DNA of 35,167 nucleotides from a virus: IMG/VR virus record IMGVR_UViG_3300005536_000013, positions 1 to 35,167 of that record. The stretch is one strand, 5' to 3'. Below, piece after piece: positions 4,888 to 13,172 of the stretch; position 1 is the first letter of the stretch; the number at the start of each line of letters is the position of its first letter. The notes beneath the pieces were generated by a model, which saw nothing but the letters and a program-made list of their open reading frames with translations, was not told the origin of the DNA and did no database searches. The position numbers and the translations under genes were made by a program.

Positions 4888-5450
4888 CCTGGCACCCCGA
4901 AACCCTGACCGATCCCTCCCAAGCCAAAACCTCGGCTTCGACCAATACCGAGGCCCCGTGGGAGCCCCTGAAAGGCTTAAGCCCCACCCATATCGAAATG
5001 ATCAAGCAGCACGTCAAGGGGATTTCGATTTCGCGCATCGTCTTGAACTTCAAACGCTACGGCGTGAACTACTCGTCACGACACATCAGCCGGGTGCTCC
5101 AATCCCAGCAGGGCAAAGAGTACGCCTCACTCTATTCCGCCCACTTCCACGGGGGGACGGTCGATATGGTCGAGACCGGACGCGACCATATGCCCGAAGC
5201 CGTCTATACCGAGCTCGACCTGATGCGGAATCCGCTCGTGGGCGAACGCCACAGATTGGGCGCCGCCCAAGACCTGATGGATCGTTTTGGCCCTCCCAAG
5301 ATTTCTCGGCAGGAAACCGAGCAGCGCCAGCCGACGACCGTGGTGATCAACCTCTTGCCCTCGCAACTCTCGCAATTCCTGTTGCCGCCCCCGATGATCG
5401 AGGCCGAAACGGTCCAACTCCTTGTCGAGCCCGCTGCCAGCGACGACTAG
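4884..5450 (+). CDS. Putative terminase small subunit
   Basis: The protein has 188 residues. Residues about 32-75 look like a helix-turn-helix domain (LSPTHIEMIKQHVKGISISR, then a basic helix ending SSRHISRVLQS), as expected for packaging-site recognition. A helical region (108-140, ending GAAQDLMDRFGPPK) and a hydrophobic Pro/Leu-rich tail (TTVVINLLPSQL) would suit oligomerisation and contact with the large subunit. It lies directly upstream of the large terminase gene and overlaps it by about 29 bases, the usual position. The assignment rests on the HTH appearance and synteny; no strict signature exists for this family. Confidence 0.65.
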   Translation: MTWHPETLTDPSQAKTSASTNTEAPWEPLKGLSPTHIEMIKQHVKGISISRIVLNFKRYGVNYSSRHISRVLQSQQGKEYASLYSAHFHGGTVDMVETGRDHMPEAVYTELDLMRNPLVGERHRLGAAQDLMDRFGPPKISRQETEQRQPTTVVINLLPSQLSQFLLPPPMIEAETVQLLVEPAASDD

Positions 5451-7083
5451 CTTCCAGCAGAACTCGCCCGAGTGGCACATGTGGCGCTCGCGGGCGATGG
5501 CTGACCTGTATTTCTTCGCGGATGTGATTCTCGGGTACGGCGATAAAGTGCCGATGGTCCCCGCCGAACATCTCCTGATGTGCCGCTTCGTCGAACGCCA
5601 CACCGGGAACCCCCTGATCGACCACGCTCCCTACCAATTGGTCTTAGTCCCGAGAGAAGTCGGGAAGACGACGATCATCACCCAAGCCCGACCGATTCAG
5701 GAACTCTGCCGGAATCCTGAAACGTCCTTTCTCTTGGGGAACGAAAAGGAAGACAACGCCAAACTCTTCCTCGGGGAAATCAAACGCCAGTTCGAGACCA
5801 ATGAACTCCTCCGGGCCCTGTTCCCCGAGTTGATCCCCGCGAACATGAACGACACCACCTGGAGCGCGACGAAGATCATCGTCGAACGCCCCGGCGGACG
5901 GAAAGAACCCTCGGTCTTCGTCACAGGCGAAGGCGGCACCGTGACGGGCTTACACCCCGATCACATCATCGTGGACGATATGCTCTCGAAAGAGGCCATG
6001 GAAAACGCCCGCGTCGGCGATTCCAGTGTCATGGGCCGGGTCAATCGCTGGGTCAACACCCTTCCCCAACTCCTCTCCTCGAACGCGAAACCGTTTCCCT
6101 CGATCACGTTCGTCGGGACGCGCTGGTGGGTGGGGGATTCCTACGAACACGTCGAGAAAACCTTCGGCCACGGGGAGTCCCGGCAGTACGTGGCCCTCCG
6201 GGCGAAGAACGCCGAAGGGCACACCGTCGATATGCCGGTCGAAAACTGCTACCGGGTCGGCGACTTGGCCGTCTTCAAACGCTCGGGCTCGGAAAATGGC
6301 CGGGTGGCCTTTCCCTCCAAGTGGCCCGCCGACCGCATGGCGAAACTCCGCTTTGAGGACCCCGCGACCTTTGCCTGTCAGGTGCAGAACGACCCCGCCG
6401 ACGAAGCGGTGGCGGTCTTCAAGATGTCCTGGCTCGACCAAAAGCGGTTCCTCTGGCTCGACGACCGCACGGTCCAGTTCACCGCCATGACGGGGAAAAA
6501 GCGCCAGCTCCGGGTGACGGACTTGGATATCCTGATGTTCGTCGATCCCGGTGGCTTTGGCTCGGCGAACGTGGAAGACCGGGCGAGGGCGGCGATTGTC
6601 ATTACCGGATCGACGGGGGGCGGGGAGCATCTACTCTTGGAGGCGTGGTCCGAGCATGAGACCTTCCTCTCGGCTATTCAGCAGGTGATTCAGTTCGCTT
6701 CCCGGTATGGGCCCCGGAAGATCATCGTGGAGTTGGCGGGGCAGCAGGCGGCTTTTATCGAACTCTTGCGGCGGACCGCGCAATCTGCCGGAATTGTATT
6801 ACCTTTGCAGGTGGAGCGGCCCGGGACCAAGGCCAAGGCGAATCGCATCTTGGAATTGGAGCCCTATTTCCAGCAGGGGCATCTCTACGTCGCCAAGACT
6901 CCGGCGATGGCGGAATTCCTCGAACAGTACCAACGTTTCCCGCGCACGATACGAGTCGATATCCTGGATGCGCTGGCCTATGGGCCGCGCTTTTGGAAAC
7001 GCGAGCAGATCGGCGCCGCGAACGTGGAAGAGCGGAGAGCCAAAGAACTCGAAGCCTATCGCGCCCGGAGATACGGAGGCTGA
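5422..7083 (+). CDS. Terminase large subunit (packaging ATPase/nuclease)
   Basis: The 553-residue protein couples ATP hydrolysis to DNA packaging and cuts the concatemer. The Walker A region is the terminase-type PREVGKTT (77-84), Walker B is HIIVDD (181-186), and the coupling motif is FVGTRWW (230-236). The C-terminal RNase H-like nuclease has FVDPGGFG (Asp375), IVELAG (Glu437) and VDILDALAY (Asp513/Asp516), the acidic triad expected for two-metal cleavage. The listed start is a TTG at 5422 overlapping the small-subunit gene; ATG at 5479 would lose 19 residues and neither has a strong ribosome site. The conserved 'DLYFFADVILGYGD' N-terminus is kept by both. All motifs are intact, so it should be functional. 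Confidence 0.95.
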   Translation: MSSPLPATTSFQQNSPEWHMWRSRAMADLYFFADVILGYGDKVPMVPAEHLLMCRFVERHTGNPLIDHAPYQLVLVPREVGKTTIITQARPIQELCRNPETSFLLGNEKEDNAKLFLGEIKRQFETNELLRALFPELIPANMNDTTWSATKIIVERPGGRKEPSVFVTGEGGTVTGLHPDHIIVDDMLSKEAMENARVGDSSVMGRVNRWVNTLPQLLSSNAKPFPSITFVGTRWWVGDSYEHVEKTFGHGESRQYVALRAKNAEGHTVDMPVENCYRVGDLAVFKRSGSENGRVAFPSKWPADRMAKLRFEDPATFACQVQNDPADEAVAVFKMSWLDQKRFLWLDDRTVQFTAMTGKKRQLRVTDLDILMFVDPGGFGSANVEDRARAAIVITGSTGGGEHLLLEAWSEHETFLSAIQQVIQFASRYGPRKIIVELAGQQAAFIELLRRTAQSAGIVLPLQVERPGTKAKANRILELEPYFQQGHLYVAKTPAMAEFLEQYQRFPRTIRVDILDALAYGPRFWKREQIGAANVEERRAKELEAYRARRYGG

Positions 7084-7084
7084 C

Positions 7085-7258
7085 ATGGCGACCAAGCAGG
7101 CAGGCGGAACCCCGGAGAAAGTCCAGCAGAACGACGGGACGGAGAATCGTCGCGCCGACCCCAAGACGAAATCCGCGAGCCCCAAGGAAGCGGGCAGCGG
7201 GAAGACGCGCTGGGGCGCGGTGGATTCCTACGGGGAGAGCGCCCATGAAACCCCCTGA
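7085..7258 (+). CDS. Small Lys-rich disordered protein (paralogue 1)
   Basis: The 57-residue protein starts two bases after the terminase stop. It is low in complexity and rich in Lys, Gly, Asn and Pro (MATKQAGGTPEKVQQNDG), so probably disordered. Near the C-terminus is WGAVDSYGES, which matches WKGGVDHFGEE in the next gene. No domain is recognisable. The position between terminase and portal suggests a role in head assembly or packaging, but this is inference only. Confidence 0.7.
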   Translation: MATKQAGGTPEKVQQNDGTENRRADPKTKSASPKEAGSGKTRWGAVDSYGESAHETP

Positions 7259-7385
7259 CCCCAAGCCCGAAGAGAAAAAGAAAAGCCCGCAGGCAGAACG
7301 TGCCGTGGTGAAGCCGAAGGAGAAAAAGCCCCCGACCGAAGAAGCGTGGAAGGGTGGCGTCGATCACTTTGGGGAGGAGGTCTAG
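7245..7385 (+). CDS. Small Lys/Pro-rich disordered protein (paralogue 2)
   Basis: The 46-residue protein overlaps the preceding gene by 14 bases and is followed immediately by the ATG at 7386. It is highly charged with KPP and EKKK runs (KPPDPKPEEKKKSPQ). It ends with WKGGVDHFGEEV, resembling the C-terminal motif of its upstream neighbour. The GGGGAGGAGG just before its stop serves as the ribosome site for the next gene. Function unknown; the conserved tail may be a short linear binding motif. Confidence 0.7.
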   Translation: MKPPDPKPEEKKKSPQAERAVVKPKEKKPPTEEAWKGGVDHFGEEV

Positions 7386-7616
7386 ATGCCAGTCAGTAAG
7401 AGCCGCGCCGCGAAAACCGCCCGCCGGGGGAACGGCAAGAACAGCGAGGCCCCCGCTGGGGAGACGTGGGACAAGAAATCCGGCCCCGACAAGCACGATG
7501 GTCGCGCCAACACGAACGCCGGAGACAAGGGCAAAGAGCCCGGCGGACGCTGGAGTCCCGCGTACTACGAGACCCCCGCCGTGGTGATCAGTCGGGATAA
7601 CATTCGGAAGCCCTAG
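7386..7616 (+). CDS. Small basic disordered protein upstream of portal
   Basis: The 76-residue protein has its ATG directly after the previous TAG, with a strong GGGGAGGAGG upstream. The first 60 residues are Lys/Arg/Gly/Asn-rich (KSRAAKTARRGNGKNSEAP) and look disordered. The end (RWSPAYYETPAVVISRDNI) is more ordered. The stop TAG overlaps the portal GTG (TAGTG). It is the third of three consecutive small charged proteins between terminase and portal. Function unknown. Confidence 0.72.
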   Translation: MPVSKSRAAKTARRGNGKNSEAPAGETWDKKSGPDKHDGRANTNAGDKGKEPGGRWSPAYYETPAVVISRDNIRKP

Positions 7617-9616
7617 TGCCTGCCAGTATCGCGTGGGGCCCGAAGCGGGAAGCGAAATTTATTGAATACATCGGCGCCGAGCTGCACGACGGCATCGCCG
7701 CCCGCGACCCGCTCCTGCAACAATGGCTCCGCTGGTTGGAGATGTACGCCGCGCCCGCGACGCAAGGGCAGAAAAACTTCCCGTATGAGGGCGCCGCGAA
7801 CTACGTCCTCCCGCTGACCGCCACCGATGTCGATCAACTCTTCGCGAAATTCGTCCAGACGATTCACGCCCCGGAAGACTTGTGGACGATCTCGCCGATG
7901 AACGAGCGGTGGGTCGATGCCGCGAAGCCCCTGCAAGACATGCTGACCTGGCTCGACCGGAACCTCCTCCACATGTACAACGTCAACACCCGCGTCATGC
8001 TGGAAATGACGAAACTCGGCACGGCGATCTACAAAACCGGGTGGGACTATCAGCGCTACCCCACGCTTATGTATGACGACGCCGGGCGGGTGGTGAAAGC
8101 GGAGAAAATCCGTGGGGTGCCGTTCGTGGATCACGTCCGCCTCGCCGATTTCGTCGTCCCCGCCTACAGCTACGCGATTCAGCCCGACGACCAAGGCGGC
8201 GCGCCGTGGGTGGGCGAACGGCACCGGAAGACCCCCGCCCAACTGCGCCGCTGGGCGAATGGGTCGAGCCCCCTCTTGCCGCCCGTGGACGCGGAGACCT
8301 TGAACCTCATCATCAAGTTTGAGGAATCCGGGGCCACCGATTACGACGAGTACGTGCGGAAAGCGGAGCGCGAAGTCTCCGGCGCGAGACTCCCGACCTC
8401 CGAAAGCCAAGAGTGGGATAAATCCGCGACCCAGATGACGGGGCAGACGGGGAGCGCGGGGACGAAAACGGTGCGGGAGATCGAACTCTGGGAAATCCAC
8501 GCCCGCGCCTCGACGAAGAGCGACGCCGGGGATGAGGATATCGTCATCTGGTATCACCAGCCCACGCGGAAGATCATTCGGGGGATGTACAACCCCTACA
8601 CGCACGGGAAGCGGCCCTACGAAGTCGTGCGGTATTTTCCGGGCGAGGGGTTTTACGGCATCGGGGTCTGTCAGCAGAAGGAAGTCTTCCAGCGCATGGC
8701 CTCGGACCTCTTCAATTTCAACTGGGACAATGTGCTGCTCGCCAATTCGCGCATGGTGGTCGCGAAAAGTGGCTCGAATATCGCCCCGGGAGAGCCGTTC
8801 TATCCGAACAAGGTCTGGATCGTCGATGACGACGTACAAAAGTCCTTCGGGGTGTTCCCGATGGCGGATATTTACCAGAGTTTGCCGCTCCTCCAGAGTA
8901 ATGTGCAGGCCTTGGGCGAGCGCCGCACCGGCATTTCGGATATCCAACTCGGCAACATCCAAGAACTCCCCGGACGCACCCCGGCGACCACGATGTTGTC
9001 CCTCTTGCAGGAGGGAAACCGTCGCCCGGATTTGACGATCAAGGGCCTCAGGTATCAGGGACTCTCGACGGTCGGCCTCCGCATCGTGCAACTCGTCCAG
9101 CAATACGCCTCGGGGCCCGTGAATGTCGGCGGTCAGCAACTCTTGGGGCTCGTGGCGAAGACGCTCGGGATGCCGGAGGGCCAAGAAGTCTTCCAGAAGC
9201 TTTCGACGCCGATGGAAGACGCCGCCATGGGGATCGGGGTGTCGATCACGGCGACCTCAGGGAGCGCGAACAAGGAAGTCGAGCGTCAGGCCTACATGGG
9301 GCTCTTGCAACTCGCCGGAACGTTGTACCCACAGTTCATCCAAGCCGTCTCGCTCGCCCAGCAAGGCGCGGGGACGCCGATTGCCGATGTCGCCTTGCAG
9401 AGCGCCAAGGGACTGTCGGAATTGTTCCAGCGCTTGTTGGAGCAATATGACGTGCGGAATCCGGAAGACATGATGCCGTTTAACGATCAGATCGCGGCTG
9501 AAGTAGAGCAACAAGGCCAAGCGGTGCCACAACCGGGAATGGGTGGGCCTGAACAGGACCCGATGCTGGCGGCGCTCATGGGAGGGGGCGGCAATGGCAA
9601 CATGCTCGGTTCCTAG
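7616..9616 (+). CDS. Portal protein
   Basis: The 666-residue protein has a GTG start in a TAGTG overlap. Portal dodecamers form the DNA channel at one head vertex, bind terminase, and later hold the tail. Family-like features include the N-terminal 'NFPYEGAANYVLPLTATDVD' region (about 59-78), where portals carry a Pro-Gly-Ala-Asn turn. Also seen are 'MTKLGTAIYKTGWDYQ' (wing strands) and 'RYFPGEGFYGIGVCQQ' (near 342-357). A long helical stem/crown region ends in a Gln/Gly/Met-rich tail. The length fits the larger portals of P22-like phages. Its 3' end overlaps the homing endonuclease gene by 23 bases. Identified by pattern, size and synteny next to terminase. Confidence 0.88.
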   Translation: MPASIAWGPKREAKFIEYIGAELHDGIAARDPLLQQWLRWLEMYAAPATQGQKNFPYEGAANYVLPLTATDVDQLFAKFVQTIHAPEDLWTISPMNERWVDAAKPLQDMLTWLDRNLLHMYNVNTRVMLEMTKLGTAIYKTGWDYQRYPTLMYDDAGRVVKAEKIRGVPFVDHVRLADFVVPAYSYAIQPDDQGGAPWVGERHRKTPAQLRRWANGSSPLLPPVDAETLNLIIKFEESGATDYDEYVRKAEREVSGARLPTSESQEWDKSATQMTGQTGSAGTKTVREIELWEIHARASTKSDAGDEDIVIWYHQPTRKIIRGMYNPYTHGKRPYEVVRYFPGEGFYGIGVCQQKEVFQRMASDLFNFNWDNVLLANSRMVVAKSGSNIAPGEPFYPNKVWIVDDDVQKSFGVFPMADIYQSLPLLQSNVQALGERRTGISDIQLGNIQELPGRTPATTMLSLLQEGNRRPDLTIKGLRYQGLSTVGLRIVQLVQQYASGPVNVGGQQLLGLVAKTLGMPEGQEVFQKLSTPMEDAAMGIGVSITATSGSANKEVERQAYMGLLQLAGTLYPQFIQAVSLAQQGAGTPIADVALQSAKGLSELFQRLLEQYDVRNPEDMMPFNDQIAAEVEQQGQAVPQPGMGGPEQDPMLAALMGGGGNGNMLGS

Positions 9617-10046
9617 TTGCCCGCGCCCCGTTCTCGCGCGTACGTGGTGCGGCATGCACTACCAGCGCTGGACGAAATACGGCGATCCGCTCGCGGCGAC
9701 ACCTCGGAGAACATGGGGTTGGGAGCATAAAAGCACCGTCCATGCGAGCGTCAAACCGTCCCAACGCGACTTGGCGTGGGCCGCCGGTTTTCTGGAGGGC
9801 GAAGGATCGTTTGGCTGGAATAACGGCGGGAAGGTTGGCGCGGTGCAGATCAATCAAGAGCCTGTCCAGCGCATGCTGGCGCTATTCGGTGGTGCGCTGC
9901 GGATATATCGGCAGCAACCACGGCGTATTTGGGAATGGTATGCGACTGGCTCCCGAGCGCGCGGTATCGCCATGACCCTGTATCCGTGGATGAGCGCCAA
10001 ACGCCAAGGGCAAATTCGAAAGGTCGTATGCTCTCAGGAATCCTGA
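9594..10046 (+). CDS. LAGLIDADG homing endonuclease with N-terminal zinc finger
   Basis: The 150-residue protein has an N-terminal domain with C4, C9, C19 and H22 (CSVPSCPRP...WCGMHYQRW), followed by KYGDP. This is the zinc-finger module commonly found at the front of phage HNH endonucleases. Residues 60-73 (LAWAAGFLEGEGSF) match the LAGLIDADG helix with its acidic GEG. A later YPWMSAKRQGQIRKV resembles the end of a single-motif LAGLIDADG domain, which works as a homodimer. The family cuts long asymmetric sites and spreads selfishly. It overlaps the portal gene by 23 bases and the next gene by 19, so it is packed in without clean borders. It could also have been domesticated as a DNA-binding protein. 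Confidence 0.8.
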   Translation: MATCSVPSCPRPVLARTWCGMHYQRWTKYGDPLAATPRRTWGWEHKSTVHASVKPSQRDLAWAAGFLEGEGSFGWNNGGKVGAVQINQEPVQRMLALFGGALRIYRQQPRRIWEWYATGSRARGIAMTLYPWMSAKRQGQIRKVVCSQES

Positions 10047-10510
10047 AGAAATTCTGGGATTCACGGATCAAACCGCTGCTGCCGTCGAGCAAGCCGGAGC
10101 CCTCGCTGCCGCTGGGGGTCAGCCGGGAGGCCCTGGAGCAAATCCAGAGGCTAACGGAGGCGATCCCCTACAAGCACTACTCGGCGGCGTTGGCGGCGCT
10201 GTATGAGAACAACCTCGCGGCGATTCTCCGTGGGTTACCACACGACGCGTACATGTTTCAGTGCGGCGTCTGTTTCGCGCTTGAGCAAATTGCCAAGTTG
10301 CCCGACGACCTCACCCTTAAACTGCGAGAGTTAGATGCCCGACACACCCACGCAACCCCCGACACCCCAGACGCCAGCGCCGTCTTCACCAACAGCCCCT
10401 TCTGGCACGCCTTCGAGCAACGCCGAGCTCGCCAATATGGTGGCCCCGGAGTACCGCTACCCGGACAACGATTCGGTCCCCCAGTATCTCCGGGGCAAAA
10501 CGGCGAGTGA
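10028..10510 (+). CDS. Hypothetical helical protein downstream of portal
   Basis: The 160-residue protein's first part (about 1-105) is convincing. It has a basic amphipathic start (MLSGILKKFWDSRIKPLLPS) and helices with regular Leu/Ala spacing (REALEQIQRLTEAI, YSAALAALYENNLAAIL, CFALEQIAKL, LTLKLREL). This resembles the small helical proteins often found beside portal genes. After base 10335 it shares DNA with the scaffold-like gene for 176 bases in another frame, and its tail there (Pro/Gly/Arg-rich) may not be under selection. Function unknown; a portal- or head-associated role is suggested by position. Confidence 0.65.
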   Translation: MLSGILKKFWDSRIKPLLPSSKPEPSLPLGVSREALEQIQRLTEAIPYKHYSAALAALYENNLAAILRGLPHDAYMFQCGVCFALEQIAKLPDDLTLKLRELDARHTHATPDTPDASAVFTNSPFWHAFEQRRARQYGGPGVPLPGQRFGPPVSPGQNGE

Positions 10511-11153
10511 CGCCGCCCAACTCCTGTCGAGCATCGTGGACAACATTGGCCGGGGCACCAATCAACCCCAGGCGCCCCAAGACCTGCCCCCGGCAGCGGA
10601 TGACGAGTATGTGACGGCAGGCCACCTGAAACAAGCGCAACGGGAAGCCCTGAATCAGGTGTCCCCGTGGCTCCAGACGGTGGCGGATCAGCAGGCGACG
10701 ATGGCCTACAACGTCATCAAGGGGAAACACGAAGACATCTTCCGAAAGTACGAGCCGGAAGTCATCGGGGTGCTCCAGGCCGTCCCCCGGCGGAACTGGA
10801 CCCTTGACGTAATCGAGAAAGCCGTTACTATGGTGAAAGGTAGTCACGTCAACGAGCTCCTGGCCGAACGTACCCGCGAGCTCGAAACGACGATGCACTC
10901 GACGATGCGCTCGACTGGCCGCGCGGGCTCGATGGCAGATTCCGAACCCACAGAAACGGTAGCTGCGTTACTGGCAAAAACGCCGGAGAAATGGCGTGCG
11001 GAGGCTCAAGCCGTGGGGATTACCCCGGCCCAGGTCTACGAGTTCTGCCAGAGCAACGATCTGACGCCGGACGAATTCTTCAAGCAATTCGGGTCCGGCC
11101 TCGTGACGGATGCGGTGCAGGACGTGAGCTTCAAGCGGGGGGCCTCACAATGA
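10335..11153 (+). CDS. Putative scaffold / capsid assembly protein
   Basis: The protein has 272 residues. The N-terminal 30 are Pro/Thr/Ser-rich and disordered. They are followed by acidic-amphipathic helices (EYVTAGHLKQAQREALNQ), a helical block (YNVIKGKHEDIFRKYEPEV) and a charged C-terminal part ending DVSFKRGASQ. This layout (disordered start, helical coiled centre, basic C-terminus) and the position between portal and capsid are typical of scaffolding proteins, which shape the procapsid and then leave. No sequence signature is decisive; it could also be a minor head protein. It starts inside the preceding gene and overlaps the next by 4 bases (ATGA). Confidence 0.6.
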   Translation: MPDTPTQPPTPQTPAPSSPTAPSGTPSSNAELANMVAPEYRYPDNDSVPQYLRGKTASDAAQLLSSIVDNIGRGTNQPQAPQDLPPAADDEYVTAGHLKQAQREALNQVSPWLQTVADQQATMAYNVIKGKHEDIFRKYEPEVIGVLQAVPRRNWTLDVIEKAVTMVKGSHVNELLAERTRELETTMHSTMRSTGRAGSMADSEPTETVAALLAKTPEKWRAEAQAVGITPAQVYEFCQSNDLTPDEFFKQFGSGLVTDAVQDVSFKRGASQ

Positions 11154-11755
11154 AGGTACCGATCGTGTTTTCTGAACCGCCGCCTGAATTCGGGGAACTG
11201 AAAGAGAGTCCCGAGTTCCGCGACGTGCATACCATGAATTCCGATCTGACCTACGTGCCGGGCTTCAGTGACCTCAAGGTGGCCCGCGACCGCGCCATCA
11301 TCGAAGTCCGACAGGGCCGCCTGCGCGCGAGTGAAGTCCCGAGCCTCCCCTACAACCTGCGCTGGGCCCGTTGCCAGAACAAACGCGGCGACCCCGACAG
11401 CCGGAAAGTCGTCCGGGCAGGCAATCGCGGGTACAAGGCCGTGACCAAGAACGATGTGGGGGAAGGCCAACTGCTCAAGGAATTGCCCGCTGGGGCGACC
11501 TTCAATGCGGCGGGCGTCGTCCAACTGGGCGACACGATCTTGATGGTCGCGCCCGCCGACCGAGTGGCCCGCAACGAGTTTGCGAAGCGCGCCCGCACGG
11601 AGGCGGCCACGAAAGGCGCCGAGGCGGGCTTTGAAGCGGCTCTGGAGTCGGTGGGGGGACAGCCCTCCCGGGGCGCCGCGCCGTTCATCAAGAAGGAAGT
11701 CGGCCAGCGTGTGCGTGCGGAATTAAACCCGAAACCGAAGATCGACGGGAAGTAG
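11150..11755 (+). CDS. Hypothetical head-region protein
   Basis: The 201-residue protein starts at the ATG at 11150 in an ATGA overlap with the scaffold-like gene. It begins MKVPIVFSEPPPEFG. The middle contains YNLRWARCQNKRGDPDSRKV and then GNRGYKAVT. A beta-prone stretch follows (AAGVVQLGDTILMVAP), then an Ala/Arg-rich helix (RARTEAATKGAEAGFEAALE). The upstream extension of this frame before 11150 is a shadow. No family is recognised; gene order suggests a virion or assembly role. Confidence 0.72.
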   Translation: MKVPIVFSEPPPEFGELKESPEFRDVHTMNSDLTYVPGFSDLKVARDRAIIEVRQGRLRASEVPSLPYNLRWARCQNKRGDPDSRKVVRAGNRGYKAVTKNDVGEGQLLKELPAGATFNAAGVVQLGDTILMVAPADRVARNEFAKRARTEAATKGAEAGFEAALESVGGQPSRGAAPFIKKEVGQRVRAELNPKPKIDGK

Positions 11756-11765
11756 GAGGTATCTA

Positions 11766-12248
11766 ATGCCTGGTTTAGGACTAGTTCCTGCGCGCGGTAA
11801 CTGGGAGTCGAGATGGTTCGAGGTCCTCAGTACCGCGACATTCGCCAAAGGGTCGCTGGTCAATTTCGGGGCTGGCTATCAGCTCAAGGAATACGCCTCG
11901 ACCGACTCCGCCATGGTCGGCATCTCGGCTTCCGCCTCCACGGGGTCGCAAGCGCTCGGCGGGGTCAACAAGGTACAAGTCTATCTTCCCGCGCCGGGCT
12001 GCACGGCCTACTCCGATCTGACGACCGGCGTGGTGGCCTCCGATCTGTCGGTCGGCAAGAAAATCCTCATCTACAAACAAGGCAACCTGATGTCCTACGC
12101 CTCGACGGTGATGGGCCATGCCTCGCGGCATTCCGCCGTCGCGCAGGTCGTAGGACCCATCGACGCCGACCTCTCGCGCGTCGAGGTGGCCTTCAACATG
12201 GAGAACGTCGGCTTCTACTCGACGAGCTCCACGACCTGGGTCAGCTAG
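11766..12248 (+). CDS. Putative capsid decoration or minor head protein
   Basis: The 160-residue protein follows a strong ribosome site (AGGAGG, 6 bases before ATG). It is beta-rich with many Gly/Ser/Ala/Val. A strand pair around 'KGSLVNFGAGYQLKEYAS' is followed by 'TAYSDLTTGVVASDLSVGKK' and a final beta hairpin ending in Ser/Thr. Small beta-rich proteins immediately before the major capsid gene commonly decorate or stabilise the head. That is synteny, not a signature. It has no signal peptide or membrane segment. Confidence 0.65.
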   Translation: MPGLGLVPARGNWESRWFEVLSTATFAKGSLVNFGAGYQLKEYASTDSAMVGISASASTGSQALGGVNKVQVYLPAPGCTAYSDLTTGVVASDLSVGKKILIYKQGNLMSYASTVMGHASRHSAVAQVVGPIDADLSRVEVAFNMENVGFYSTSSTTWVS

Positions 12249-12257
12249 GGGGACTGA

Positions 12258-13169
12258 ATGATCACGAGATCGCAGTATCTGGTCTTCCTGGAGCCCAAGC
12301 TCTCGAACATCTGGCACGAGGCGTTTCCCGCCCGGCCGGTCGAGTACACGGGGTTCGTCAATGTCCGCACCACCCGGAAACGGACGGTTACGGACGCCAA
12401 GACCGGGGACTTCGGGCCCTTGCGCCTCAAGGCGGAAGGCGAAGCCATCATCTACGATGATCCGCTCGCCGTGCAGACGGTCGAGTACACCCCCGTCCGG
12501 TTCGGCCTGGGCTACAAGATCACCCAGGAGATGCAGGACCACGAACTCTACGGCCAGGTGGACAAGTACGAGCGGGCGCTGATCAAGAGCGCCATCGACC
12601 TCCAGGAAGTGAAAGCCGCGCTGCTCTTCAACAACGGCTTCGGCACCACGGACGACGATGGGTTCGAGGCCACGGGCTTCGACGGGCTGCAACTCTTCTC
12701 CACCGCCCATACCCGCCTCGATGGGGGGGCGACGTGGCGCAACCGCCCATCGACGGACGTAGACCTCTCAGTCACGGGGCTCCAGAACGCCCTGATCGAC
12801 ATCGAGAACACCGTGGACGACCGGGGACGCCCGCAGTATCTCCGCCCGAAGCTCATCCTCATCAATCCCGAGGATCGCTTCACGGCGAAGGAAATCCTGG
12901 AGTCCGAGTACAAGCCGGGCACGGCGAACAATGAGATCAACGCCCTAAAGGACGAGGGGCTCTCCTTCCAGGTCTCGCACTACCTCTCGGACACGGATGC
13001 GTGGTTCGTGATTTCCGACCAGCACGACTGCAACCTCGTGTGGGATCAGAAGCCTCGGGGCGGGATGGAAGAGGACTTCGACAGCGAATTCATCAAGCGC
13101 AAAGTGGTGGAGGGGTTTGCCGTCGGACACGGCGAAGCGCGCGGCGTCTGGGGCACCTCGGGAGGCTGA
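12258..13169 (+). CDS. Major capsid protein
   Basis: The 303-residue protein has HK97-type and Mu-gpT-like features. There is an N-terminal helix (ITRSQYLVFLEPKLSNIWHE). The central block EVKAALLFNNGF is followed by FDGLQLFSTAHTRLDGG and a spacing-conserved 'DLSVTGLQNALIDIENTVDD'. Then come RPKLILINPEDRFTAKEIL and YKPGTANNEINALKD, with a C-terminal strand 'SDTDAWFVISDQHD'. It assembles the icosahedral head; the size is near the lower end for such proteins and no separate protease domain is seen. It sits at the expected place downstream of the scaffold candidate and just before a terminator, consistent with high expression. Confidence 0.87.
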   Translation: MITRSQYLVFLEPKLSNIWHEAFPARPVEYTGFVNVRTTRKRTVTDAKTGDFGPLRLKAEGEAIIYDDPLAVQTVEYTPVRFGLGYKITQEMQDHELYGQVDKYERALIKSAIDLQEVKAALLFNNGFGTTDDDGFEATGFDGLQLFSTAHTRLDGGATWRNRPSTDVDLSVTGLQNALIDIENTVDDRGRPQYLRPKLILINPEDRFTAKEILESEYKPGTANNEINALKDEGLSFQVSHYLSDTDAWFVISDQHDCNLVWDQKPRGGMEEDFDSEFIKRKVVEGFAVGHGEARGVWGTSGG

Positions 13170-13172
13170 TCC

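Noticed and set aside
5496-5680. Terminase ATPase lacking a canonical Walker A glycine pattern
   Set aside because: PREVGKTT differs from GxxxxGK[ST], but terminase large subunits commonly have this variant, so it is not a defect.
7613-9184. 523-residue minus-strand ORF opposite the portal gene
   Set aside because: Composition is dominated by Arg, His and Leu from the high-GC reverse frame and it has no ribosome site; the portal frame is clearly the coding one.
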